NCBI GenBank assembly: GCA_041743935.1 | Contig: JBGTLU010000022.1 | Span: forward strand, 1-51,876 | Direction of reading: 5' to 3' | Length of the DNA: 51,876 bases | From: JBGTLU01 sp041743935 | GTDB lineage: Bacteria > Bacteroidota > Bacteroidia > Sphingobacteriales > Sphingobacteriaceae | In this document: positions 44,125 through 51,876 of the stretch, in pieces | Numbering within the stretch: the first letter of the stretch is position 1 | How the letters are laid out: the number at the start of each line of letters is the position of its first letter | The notes under the pieces: generated by a model | Databases searched by the model: none | The model's input: only the letters and a program-made list of their open reading frames with translations | Told to the model about the DNA's origin: nothing | Program-made: the position numbers and the translations under genes

Positions 44125-46704
44125 TTATTCTTCTCCATCTCCGCCAAAACTTGCCCCTATAATGTGGCCAAAGAAAATGGCGTTCATGAATATTTTATTG
44201 GTGCCAAACCAAAAGGCACGGAAATTTGTGTTTGAATTTATAGCGATTACTTGCCCACGACCCATCGCATTATTTACTACTACAGCACTTCCTTTCATTA
44301 CATCTAGGTTTTGCTTAGATATATAACCACTTATTAATGGAGTGGAAGTAAACGATAATGGAGTAGCAAACGAACTTTTTGAAACTTCCATAAAAGATCT
44401 TCCGTTTTTGAAAATAGCAATATTATTCTGACGGTAGCCATATCCTATGGGGTGTGTGCGATCTATACGAGCATTAAATATGGCGCCTCCTAAAGATTGC
44501 GAACCGGTAATATTCTCTTGGTTAGCATACGGTATGAATCCAGATAAATCTGGACTGTTTTCTTTGAATTTGGGAACAGGAAATTCTCTGGCGCCCAACC
44601 AACGAATAGCATCTGTAAATGCAATTAAGGTTCCGCCATTGCGCACCCAGCGCTTTAGCTCGGTTTCGCCGGCTTGACCAACTCCACCATAACCGCCTGT
44701 AGGCATCACAATTACATTATATCTAGATAAATCTCTACTCAACACAGATACATCTCCTAACGTGGCCACCATATCAAATCGTTGATCTAATAAGTGCCAA
44801 ATTTCGCCGGTGTCGTTCCCATTGGTACCTGGTCCGGTTACGATTAAAATTTCGGGTTTACGTAATGGGCGGAAATTAGGACTACCTAAATCGATGCCAC
44901 TTAAACTAAATCCGGTTGGAGCAGCAAAAACTTCTATCCCATTTTGGGTAGATAATTTATTGATAAGTTCGAAAATTTGGGTAGAGTTTAAGTTTTGATT
45001 TTGGATAGGTACCATTATGGTTCCATAATCAAATGCTTTATCGCCGGTGGCAGTTTTTATGGAGAATGGTTTGCGACCAACTTGTGCACGTAACCCTGCT
45101 GATAGTAATTCATTTAAAAGTTTTGGCGCATAATATTCATTCCATTCAAATAAATAGGCATACTCACTTTTACCACCATTAACTACTCCAACTGGTTTTT
45201 GTGCTGTGGTTACCCTTGTACCAAGTAATCCGGCTGTTGCATTTAATTCTTCGTACGGAAGATTGAAAGCTAAAGGCATAGTCCAGGATGAAACATCATA
45301 GAAAAGACTATCAGTAAATTGGGTTCTTTTTTCGAACATTCCTTTTATTAAACCATACTGACGTTGATCCATCGGTACAACAAAAGATTGGTTTTGCTCA
45401 AATGCAGTTCCTTTTATGGTTGTATTTCTGGCTAATTGATACACATCAATATCGTGGTGTAATAAAATATCTATCAAATGATAAGATAGTCCTTTGCTTA
45501 AATTATTTCCAAAAACATATCCTTTGATCGGATCTGCCTTGGCTGCAGATTGCATGTCTCTATAAAAATCGCGTTGATAATCTAATAACTCTACCCGCAT
45601 ATCTACACTAGCTTTCCAAGTAGAAAGCGAAGTGGTAAACTGATTTCGAATAGTAAATGGAAAAGTTAGCACTCCATTATCGCTATCTTGTGCATGCCCT
45701 CTGGAACTTGCCTGTTCGAATAAAATCCCGATAGAGCCTTGTATATCCGGATAGGTAGAACCTTTTCCGTAATAAAAGTCATCGAAGCTTTCTTTTGTGT
45801 AGTAAAATGAGCCTATTTCATTTAAAAACTCAGCATGGAAGCCGGCAATTTTATCGGTAAGTTCAAAATTCTTTTTAGGTGTTAAGGGGTGATTTCTGGA
45901 AGGAATACCAGGCTGAAAGAAGTAAGTGGCATTGGTTCCCATTTCGTGATGGTCGGTAAGAATATTTGGTCTCCATTGTTGGAACTTGAGAATTCTACCT
46001 CTAGACTCATTATGTTGCACTGGCATCCAATCGCGGTTTAAATCAAACCAATAATGGTTGGTACGGCCGCCGGGCCAAGTTTCAGAAAATTCTCTAGAGT
46101 TATTATCCGAAACTAAATTTTTACTTCTATTGGAATTTACCCAAGTGGAAAAACGCTGAATGCCATCGGGATTAATAGCCGGATCTAATAAAACTACCGT
46201 TTTTTTTAATGCTTTTTCTATTTCTGCACCTTGTGCGGCAGCCATGTGATAAACCACCAATAATGCTGCATTTGCACCGCTGGGTTCATTCCCGTGTACG
46301 CTATATGCCATCCAAACAATAGAAGGCATATTGGCTGTATTTACAGATGATGATGTGCCAGGATTGGAAAGTTTTAAATGTTCTGTCCTTATTTGCTCTA
46401 TATTTTGTTGGTTTTCGGGTGATGTAATGGTTAATAACAATAATGGTCGGTGTTCATACGTCCTGCCATATTCTTCTACTGTTATCCTGTCGGAAGCTTT
46501 GGCAACTTCTTTCATGTACATAACTAACTGATCGTGGGTAACGTGCCACTCGCCAACTTCATATCCTAAGACTTGTTTTGGGGTAGGAATTTTGGGATCG
46601 TAGTTTACGTTTTGGGGCAGGTAATAAGATAAATCAAATGGTTGTGCTGATGCATTAAAAAACATGGCCAGAAAGCCAAATAAAACAAAGAGAACTTTTT
46701 TCAT
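44125..46704 (-). CDS. Large M14 family peptidase with C-terminal GATase-like region
   Basis: 859 residues with signal ending FFNASA. Zinc ligands His137 and Glu140 (SVHGNEPSG), His252 (TDHHEMGTN) and catalytic Glu330 (GILFEQASSRG) are intact. The region from about 600 (EILIVTGPGTN...NVIVMPTGGYGG) resembles a GATase1/ThuA-like fold and may bind substrate. First gene of the M14-M14-M14 operon; probably secreted to the periplasm for peptide trimming. Spacing to the next gene is 26 bp. A palindromic site lies upstream at 46765-46797. Confidence 0.92.
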   Translation of the reverse strand: MKKVLFVLFGFLAMFFNASAQPFDLSYYLPQNVNYDPKIPTPKQVLGYEVGEWHVTHDQLVMYMKEVAKASDRITVEEYGRTYEHRPLLLLTITSPENQQNIEQIRTEHLKLSNPGTSSSVNTANMPSIVWMAYSVHGNEPSGANAALLVVYHMAAAQGAEIEKALKKTVVLLDPAINPDGIQRFSTWVNSNRSKNLVSDNNSREFSETWPGGRTNHYWFDLNRDWMPVQHNESRGRILKFQQWRPNILTDHHEMGTNATYFFQPGIPSRNHPLTPKKNFELTDKIAGFHAEFLNEIGSFYYTKESFDDFYYGKGSTYPDIQGSIGILFEQASSRGHAQDSDNGVLTFPFTIRNQFTTSLSTWKASVDMRVELLDYQRDFYRDMQSAAKADPIKGYVFGNNLSKGLSYHLIDILLHHDIDVYQLARNTTIKGTAFEQNQSFVVPMDQRQYGLIKGMFEKRTQFTDSLFYDVSSWTMPLAFNLPYEELNATAGLLGTRVTTAQKPVGVVNGGKSEYAYLFEWNEYYAPKLLNELLSAGLRAQVGRKPFSIKTATGDKAFDYGTIMVPIQNQNLNSTQIFELINKLSTQNGIEVFAAPTGFSLSGIDLGSPNFRPLRKPEILIVTGPGTNGNDTGEIWHLLDQRFDMVATLGDVSVLSRDLSRYNVIVMPTGGYGGVGQAGETELKRWVRNGGTLIAFTDAIRWLGAREFPVPKFKENSPDLSGFIPYANQENITGSQSLGGAIFNARIDRTHPIGYGYRQNNIAIFKNGRSFMEVSKSSFATPLSFTSTPLISGYISKQNLDVMKGSAVVVNNAMGRGQVIAINSNTNFRAFWFGTNKIFMNAIFFGHIIGASFGGDGEE

Positions 46705-46764
46705 TAAGGATAAGGTTTGGTTAATCGAATTTTAAAGCTACAATAATGCTTCTTAAAATCTAAG

Positions 46765-46797
46765 CATCTGTTTGCTACAACAAATTTGTTACAGATG
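46765..46797. promoter_or_regulatory. Nested palindrome upstream of the M14 operon
   Basis: CATCTGT (46765-46771) and ACAGATG (46791-46797) flank the perfect 12-bp palindrome AACAAATTTGTT (46779-46790). It is 61-93 bp upstream of the ATG at 46704. A 7-of-8 -7 match (TAGCTTTA, minus, 46733-46740) lies between. It has the form of an operator for a dimeric regulator; no known box is recognised. Confidence 0.35.
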
Positions 46798-46817
46798 TTT
46801 ATACGTTGCTGGAATTA

Positions 46818-47119
46818 TAATAATTTCATCTCTATAATAATTCCATCCCTTCGGGATTCATCGGAAACATATGTTATTTTCTATGATAATATCATCTCTA
46901 TAATAATTCCATCCCTTCTGGATTCATCAGAAACACATGTTATCTTCCATAATAATTTCATCTCTATAATAATTCCATCCCTTCGGGATTCATCGGAAAC
47001 ATATGTTATTTTCTACAATTAACGTCATCCCTATAATAATGTCATCCCTTCGGGATTCATTTGCATGCCATGTTTTTATAATAATTTCATCCCTATAATA
47101 ATATCATCCCTTCGGGATT
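46818..47119. repeat. REP array, left arm: five ~66-bp units
   Basis: Five copies of a unit centred on ATCCCTTCGGGAT begin at 46845, 46911 (one base changed, CTTCTGG), 46977, 47044 and 47106, spaced 66, 66, 67 and 62 bp. Each also holds ATAATTTCATC(T/C)CTATAATAATTCC-like sequence before the hairpin; the first three continue with CATCGGAAACATATGTTAT or close to it. No gene: a 78-codon frame through this arm is repetitive peptide and not credible. Direct observation. Confidence 0.9.
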
Positions 47120-47150
47120 GACAAAAACCACCATATCAAAGATATTAGCT

Positions 47151-47796
47151 AAACCCCGAAGGGGTGATATAAATATAACAAGTTAATTTTTCCCCTGTTT
47201 AACCCCAAGGGGTGACATCTAATTCAATTACGCAACATTTGCGATAAATCCCGAAAGGATGAAATTATAATAACCAATCAGACAAAGATGACCTAAACCC
47301 CGAAGGGGTGACATCTGATTCAATCTAACAACTTTGAGACAAACCCCAAAGGGGTGACATATCTATAACAAACTAATTTTACCACGTTTAATCCCGAAGG
47401 GATCGCATCTAGTTCAATTAAACAACTCTTGCAATAAATCCCGAAGGGATGAAATTATTGTAACCAATCAGATAAAGATGACTCTAACCCCGAAGGGGTG
47501 ATATAATTTATAACAAACTAATTTTATCCTATTTAACCCCCAAGGGATCACATCTAATTCAATTAAACAACTTTTTACGATAAATCCCGAAGGGATGAAA
47601 TAATTGTAGCCAATTAGTTAAAGATGACCCAAACCCCGAAGGGGTGATATAAATATAACAAGTTAATTTTTCCCCTGTTTAACCCCAAGGGGTGACATCT
47701 AATTCAATTAAACAACTTTTTATGATAAATCCCGAAGGGATGAAATAATTATAACCAATATAAATGACGATGACCTTAACCCCGAAGGGGTGACAT
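47151..47796. repeat. REP array, right arm: fourteen ~48-bp units in inverse polarity
   Basis: Hairpin cores: CCCCGAAGGGG (47154, 47298, 47488, 47634, 47780), CCCCAAGGGG or near variants (47203, 47344, 47537, 47683) and ATCCCGAAGGGAT or a near variant (47248, 47391, 47438, 47584, 47729). They recur as a three-unit set of about 146 bp. On the 3' side of each core TGA(A/C/T)AT is usually conserved. The reverse complement of left-arm units matches the ATCCCGAAGGGATGAAAT type, so the arms face each other. The array ends 41 bp before the transposase gene. Confidence 0.9.
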
Positions 47797-47837
47797 AAAT
47801 CTATTTTCTTGATTATATTAGTTTAAAATTTCACGAT

Positions 47838-48302
47838 ATGGCCGGAACCTATTCACAATTGTACATACAAGTTGTGTTTGCAGTTAAAGGCAGACAAAAC
47901 TTAATTGCCAATTCATGGAAACAAGAACTATACAAATATATTTCGGGCATAATCACAGCAAAAGATCAAAAATCCATCATCATTAACGGAATGCCAGACC
48001 ATATTCACGTTTTTATCGGCATAAAACCTAGTATGAGAATTTCTGATTTAGTAAGAGATATCAAAAACAATTCATCCAAATTTATAAACGAGAAAAAATT
48101 TGTAAAGGGTAAATTTCAATGGCAAGAAGGTTATGGCGTTTTTACTTATGCACACTCTCAGATAGGTAGTGTTTATCAATATATTCTCCAGCAAGAAACA
48201 CATCATCAAACAAAAACATTTAAAGATGAATACTTAGAATTTTTAAATAAATTCGAAGTCGCTTATACACCAGACTATTTATTTGATTGGTTAGAAGAAT
48301 AA
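47838..48302 (+). CDS. REP-associated Y1 (HUH) transposase-like protein, RAYT
   Basis: 154 residues of the IS200/Y1 transposase fold. HUH motif DHIHVF (His55, His57) and the catalytic tyrosine Tyr115 with the YxxxQ pattern (YILQQ, Gln119). Such enzymes cut single-stranded DNA at hairpins. It directly follows the REP array, whose hairpins would be its likely substrate. No IS200-type right end can fit behind it: the amidase ATG is 12 bp past its stop. So it is read as a chromosomal RAYT rather than part of an intact IS; the family is established, its activity here is not. Confidence 0.88.
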   Translation: MAGTYSQLYIQVVFAVKGRQNLIANSWKQELYKYISGIITAKDQKSIIINGMPDHIHVFIGIKPSMRISDLVRDIKNNSSKFINEKKFVKGKFQWQEGYGVFTYAHSQIGSVYQYILQQETHHQTKTFKDEYLEFLNKFEVAYTPDYLFDWLEE

Positions 48303-48314
48303 AAATCAACATAC

Positions 48315-49976
48315 ATGAAAAAAACACTCATTTACTTCGTAATCATTTCTATCGTATTTATCTCAGGAGCATTTGTTGGAAAAATGTTCAACGACGAAAA
48401 ACTAACAGTTTCCCTAGTACAGCAAGCAGGCAAAATCTTCGGGATTGAGTTTACCGTTGCCGAAGCCGATTCCATGCTAACCGATTTAGAAAGTCACCGG
48501 ACGGGATATGAAAATATTAGAAAAATAAACATAGATAATTCCGTTTCACCGACATTAGTTTTTGACCCGCTGCCGACAGGTTTCGTTTTCCCCGACGATA
48601 AAAATTCCTTTATTCCATCTAAAATAAAGTCGATAAAGCTTCCAAAAAATACCGATGATTTAGCCTTTTACACCGTAAGAGAATTAGCTGAATTAATAAG
48701 AACCAAGCAAATAAGTTCGGTAGAATTAACCAAATTCTATATCGATAGAATAAAAAAATACAATCCAACATTGTTGAATACCGTAACCATTACCGAAGAG
48801 TTGGCAATGAAGCAAGCCGCTACTGCCGATGCCGAAATAAAAGCTGGAAAATACAGAGGATTACTACATGGTATTCCGTACGGAGCAAAAGATTTATTAT
48901 CGGTTAATGGCTATAAAACCACTTGGGGTTCGGTGCCATTTAAAGACCAAGTTTTAGAGGTAGATGCTACGGTTATAAAAAAGCTGGAAGAAGCAGGTGC
49001 CGTATTGGTTGCAAAACTAACACTGGGAGAATTAGCTTGGGGCGATGTGTGGTTTGGAGGCAAAACGCTTAATCCATGGGATTTAAAACGTGGGTCTAGC
49101 GGCTCATCTGCCGGCTCTGCTTCTGCTGTTGCAGGCGGTTTATTGCCTTTTGCTATCGGGTCAGAAACTTTAGGTTCTATTGTTTCTCCATCCTCCGAAT
49201 GTGGTACCACTGGCTTGCGACCAACTTTTGGCAGAGTAAGTAAACATGGTGCCATGGCGCTAAGTTGGAGCATGGATAAATTGGGCCCAATTACGCGTTC
49301 GGTAGAAGATGCAGCCATAGTTTTTAATGCCATATACGGTGCCGACGGAAAAGATTTATCGGTAATAGATGCCGGTTTTGATTTTGATGGAAACCGCAAC
49401 TTAAAAGGAATTAGAATCGGATATTTAAAATCCGATTTTGATAGAAATTACCCTAATAAAAAAACCGATTCGGCCACTTTGGTAACATTACGGAGTTTGG
49501 GTGCAGAGTTAATTCCTATTCAATTACCAGCCTATCCGGTAGGTAACATGGTTACCATTTTATATGCCGAATCTGCTGCAGCATTTGATGAACTTACCCG
49601 AAGCGGAAAAGACGACATGTTGGTGCGCCAAATCAGAAATGCTTGGCCAAACGTTTTCAGAGCAGGCAGATTTATCCCAGCAGTAGAATACATTCAAGCA
49701 AATCGATTACGTAGTATGCTCATAGAAGACATGCATAAAATGATGAAAGACGTAGATGTATACATCTCCCCATCCTTTGCTAGTTCTAATTTAACCTTAA
49801 CCAACCTTAGCGGACATCCTTGTGTGGTATTGCCAAACGGATTCAGAGCCAATGGAACCCCAATGAGTATCACCTTTATGGGACAATTATTTGGCGAAGG
49901 AAAATTACTTACCGTTGCAAAAGCATATCAGGATGCTACCGATTTTCATAAGAAACATCCAAACATGAACTTTTAA
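48315..49976 (+). CDS. Amidase signature family enzyme, membrane-anchored or exported
   Basis: 553 residues. An N-terminal TM/signal (IYFVIISIVFISGAFVGKMF). Amidase signature with triad Lys192 (PYGAKDLL), cis-Ser264 in GSSGSSAGS and nucleophile Ser288 (ETLGSIVSP). It hydrolyses an amide of unknown identity; GatA-like in fold but without gatB or gatC nearby and with an export signal, so not tRNA amidotransferase. It starts 12 bp after the RAYT gene and its TAA overlaps the radA ATG by one base (TAATG). Confidence 0.92.
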   Translation: MKKTLIYFVIISIVFISGAFVGKMFNDEKLTVSLVQQAGKIFGIEFTVAEADSMLTDLESHRTGYENIRKINIDNSVSPTLVFDPLPTGFVFPDDKNSFIPSKIKSIKLPKNTDDLAFYTVRELAELIRTKQISSVELTKFYIDRIKKYNPTLLNTVTITEELAMKQAATADAEIKAGKYRGLLHGIPYGAKDLLSVNGYKTTWGSVPFKDQVLEVDATVIKKLEEAGAVLVAKLTLGELAWGDVWFGGKTLNPWDLKRGSSGSSAGSASAVAGGLLPFAIGSETLGSIVSPSSECGTTGLRPTFGRVSKHGAMALSWSMDKLGPITRSVEDAAIVFNAIYGADGKDLSVIDAGFDFDGNRNLKGIRIGYLKSDFDRNYPNKKTDSATLVTLRSLGAELIPIQLPAYPVGNMVTILYAESAAAFDELTRSGKDDMLVRQIRNAWPNVFRAGRFIPAVEYIQANRLRSMLIEDMHKMMKDVDVYISPSFASSNLTLTNLSGHPCVVLPNGFRANGTPMSITFMGQLFGEGKLLTVAKAYQDATDFHKKHPNMNF

Positions 49977-51370
49977 TGGCGAAGGTTAAAACCGGATTTT
50001 TTTGTCAGAGTTGCGGATACGAATCGCCAAAATGGTTGGGTAAATGTCCGGCATGTAATTCGTGGAACTCTTTTGTAGAAGAAATCATAGAAAAACCAGG
50101 AGCAGCACCCACCTGGAATTCTACAAAAAACACGCTGCAAAGAGCAGCAAAACCAGTTCTCATCAATGAAATTACCAATATTGAAGAGCACCGCATAAAA
50201 ACCCAAGATGCCGAATTAAACCGAGTCCTTGGCGGAGGCATTGTGGCAGGTTCTTTAATCCTGATTGGTGGAGAGCCGGGCATAGGTAAATCAACCCTAA
50301 TGCTACAATTAGCCTTAAATCTACCTCAATTAAAAGTAGTTTATATTTCGGGCGAAGAAAGCCAACAACAACTAAAAATGCGTGCCGAGCGCATAAAATC
50401 ATCTACCCAAAACTGCTTTATTTTAACCGAAACCAATACCCAGAATATCTTTAAACAAATAGAAGAGTTGGAACCTAATTTGGTGATTGTAGATTCCATA
50501 CAAACCCTTCATTCGCAACACATAGAATCCACGCCGGGCAGTGTATCGCAGGTAAGAGAGTGCACAGCAGAGTTGCTTAGATTTGCTAAAGAATCGTCTA
50601 CCCCAGTATTTTTAATTGGCCATATTACAAAAGATGGGATGATAGCCGGACCAAAAATTTTGGAGCACATGGTAGATACGGTGTTGCAATTCGAGGGCGA
50701 CAGACATCACACCTATCGCATTTTGCGAACCATAAAAAATAGATTTGGATCTGCATCCGAACTGGGCATCTATGAAATGCGTGGCGACGGTTTACGAGAA
50801 GTATCCAACCCATCGGAAATACTTTTATCCCAACGCGAAGAACATTTAAGTGGCATTACCATAACCGCCACCATGGAAGGCATGCGCGCCATGCTCATCG
50901 AAACACAAGCTTTGGTTAGCACTTCTAATTATGGCACGCCGCAACGTTCTGCCACCGGGTTTGATATCCGACGAATGAACATGTTATTGGCCGTTTTAGA
51001 AAAACGATGTGGTTTTAAATTGGGGGCAAAAGATGTTTTTTTAAACATAACCGGAGGGATTAAGGTAGATGACCCCGCCATTGACCTAGGATTGATTTGT
51101 GCCGTTATCTCCTCGCACGAAGACATGCCCATACCAAATGGAGTTTGTTTTGCAGGCGAAGTGGGTTTATCTGGCGAGATACGAGCCGTAAACCGCATTG
51201 AACAACGCATTGCCGAAGCACAAAAATTAGGTTTCGAACAAATGTATATCTCTACTTATAACTTGCCCAAAGGCAAAAAAGAGTCCATTGCTGAGTTTCG
51301 TAATAAATATAAAATAGATATAAAAACAGTTTCTAAGGTGGAAGAAGTCTTTTCACTTTTATTTGGCTAA
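49976..51370 (+). CDS. radA: DNA repair protein RadA
   Basis: 464 residues. Zinc finger Cys10, Cys13, Cys24, Cys27 (CQSCGYESPKWLGKCPACNSW), Walker A GGEPGIGKST at 98-107, the RadA KNRFG motif (IKNRFGSASE), and a Lon-like C-terminal domain (GGIKVDDPAIDLG). It is a RecA-like ATPase that drives branch migration in recombination repair. The start overlaps the amidase stop by one base, so expression is coupled. Confidence 0.97.
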   Translation: MAKVKTGFFCQSCGYESPKWLGKCPACNSWNSFVEEIIEKPGAAPTWNSTKNTLQRAAKPVLINEITNIEEHRIKTQDAELNRVLGGGIVAGSLILIGGEPGIGKSTLMLQLALNLPQLKVVYISGEESQQQLKMRAERIKSSTQNCFILTETNTQNIFKQIEELEPNLVIVDSIQTLHSQHIESTPGSVSQVRECTAELLRFAKESSTPVFLIGHITKDGMIAGPKILEHMVDTVLQFEGDRHHTYRILRTIKNRFGSASELGIYEMRGDGLREVSNPSEILLSQREEHLSGITITATMEGMRAMLIETQALVSTSNYGTPQRSATGFDIRRMNMLLAVLEKRCGFKLGAKDVFLNITGGIKVDDPAIDLGLICAVISSHEDMPIPNGVCFAGEVGLSGEIRAVNRIEQRIAEAQKLGFEQMYISTYNLPKGKKESIAEFRNKYKIDIKTVSKVEEVFSLLFG

Positions 51371-51374
51371 AAGT

Positions 51375-51382
51375 TATTTTTG
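51375..51382 (+). promoter_or_regulatory. Candidate -7 box for the final lipoprotein gene
   Basis: TATTTTTG fits TAnnTTTG, 21 bp upstream of the ATG at 51404 and just behind radA. A -33 element is not clear. Confidence 0.45.
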
Positions 51383-51403
51383 TTTGACTAAACATAAAAA
51401 ACC

Positions 51404-51876
51404 ATGAAAAAAATCTTAATGATGGCACTTGCAGCGACTATGCTTACTGCTTGCAGCGAAAATAAACCCACAGCACTTGCTCCTGCTACCGACGAAAAAG
51501 GAATTGTGCTGGCAGAAACCGGAGTAATGTATGGCGAACCAGTAACCGAAACCGATGCCATTGAAATCTCGGCATTACCCACGTTTTTAGGCGACTCGGC
51601 AGAAATGAATGCCAAAGTACAAGGGACGGTCTTGTCTGTTTGTGTTAAAAAAGGATGTTGGATGAATGTAGACATGGGCAACGGCCAAGAAGTGCGAGTA
51701 TCGTTTAAAGATTATGGCTTCTTTGTACCCGATAACATAGTTGGCAAAACCGTAGTACTAGAGGGCATTGCTAAAAACAGCTTTATTTCTATCGAAGATT
51801 TACGACACTTTGCAGAAGATGCAGGCAAATCTGCCGAAGAAGTAGCCAAAATCACCGAATCTAAAAAGGAAATTGC
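51404..51876 (+). CDS. DUF4920-type lipoprotein, cut by window edge
   Basis: 157 codons are visible and the frame is open to the window edge, so the C-terminus is missing. Lipoprotein signal MKKILMMALAATMLTAC (Cys17). The core VLSVCVKKGCWMNVDMGNG carries the CxxxxC pattern of DUF4920 proteins, which may bind a metal; function unknown. It has its own -7 candidate and lies 33 bp after radA. Confidence 0.8.
   Translation, partial: MKKILMMALAATMLTACSENKPTALAPATDEKGIVLAETGVMYGEPVTETDAIEISALPTFLGDSAEMNAKVQGTVLSVCVKKGCWMNVDMGNGQEVRVSFKDYGFFVPDNIVGKTVVLEGIAKNSFISIEDLRHFAEDAGKSAEEVAKITESKKEI

Noticed and set aside
46786..47022. 78-codon open frame in the left arm of the REP array
   Set aside because: It translates the repeat itself (ISIIIPSL...SSETYVIF) in near-identical copies. 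Open frame follows from the 66-bp period, a multiple of three.
46818..47796. CRISPR array
   Set aside because: The conserved parts are short hairpin cores and the intervening parts are also related to each other, so there are no unique spacers; the units change polarity and no cas genes are near.
48911..49399. 162-codon frame antisense to the amidase
   Set aside because: It is the mirror of the Gly/Ser-rich amidase signature region; the + strand frame has all catalytic residues.

Overview
The window comes from a low-GC member of the Bacteroidota, most likely a free-living, respiring one. Evidence: SusC-type TonB-dependent receptors with carboxypeptidase-D-like N-termini, the gliding/T9SS lipoprotein GldD, Bacteroidota-type phosphosulfolactate synthase, menaquinone made by the futalosine route (mqnB, mqnD), almost no Shine-Dalgarno sequences, and several TAnnTTTG -7 boxes. 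No rRNA, tRNA or CRISPR was found.

Layout. 1-2450 (+) is an accessory island: the tail of an unknown gene, an imperfect palindrome of about 135 bp resembling an integron attC site, then a three-gene unit (Crp/Fnr regulator, AhpD-like protein, SDR oxidoreductase) closed by a second partial copy of the site. 2504-9620 (-) is a large sensor histidine kinase translationally coupled to a beta-rich secreted or outer-membrane protein. 9694-11751 (-) carries fabD, folE and queD; 11804-14394 (+) carries mqnB, mqnD and hldD. 14388-20998 (-) carries a LolC/E-like permease, an MBL hydrolase, gldD, aroE, comA and a TonB receptor. 21032-23288 (+) holds an MscS channel and 5-formyl-THF cyclo-ligase. 23266-29190 (-) is a histidine-utilisation block (hutG, hutI, hutU) with xth, a secreted cyclophilin and a small conserved protein in between. 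29293-32567 (+) is a putative metal-uptake unit: His-rich small protein, TonB receptor, acidic lipoprotein. 32703-36029 (-) is the B12-dependent ribonucleotide reductase. 36379-46704 (-) is an exported-hydrolase region: dienelactone-hydrolase-like protein, S9 peptidase, lipoprotein, small membrane protein and three tandem M14 peptidases, the middle of which has lost its catalytic residues.

46818-47796 is the most unusual part: a gene-free array of about 19 short CCCGAAGGG-type hairpin repeats in two arms of opposite polarity, next to a Y1 (HUH) transposase-like gene at 47838. This is a REP array with its own REP-associated tyrosine transposase (RAYT). The transposase is followed 12 bp later by an amidase, then radA and a truncated DUF4920-type lipoprotein gene at the right edge.

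Functionally, most of the window is ordinary chromosomal core (folate/queuosine, menaquinone, shikimate, fatty acid, LPS heptose, RNR, RadA) plus peptide and histidine catabolism. The accessory or novel signals are the attC-like cassette at the left edge, the REP/RAYT array, a duplicated palindromic repeat at 37.2-37.5 kb, and the peptidase operon with a likely pseudoenzyme.
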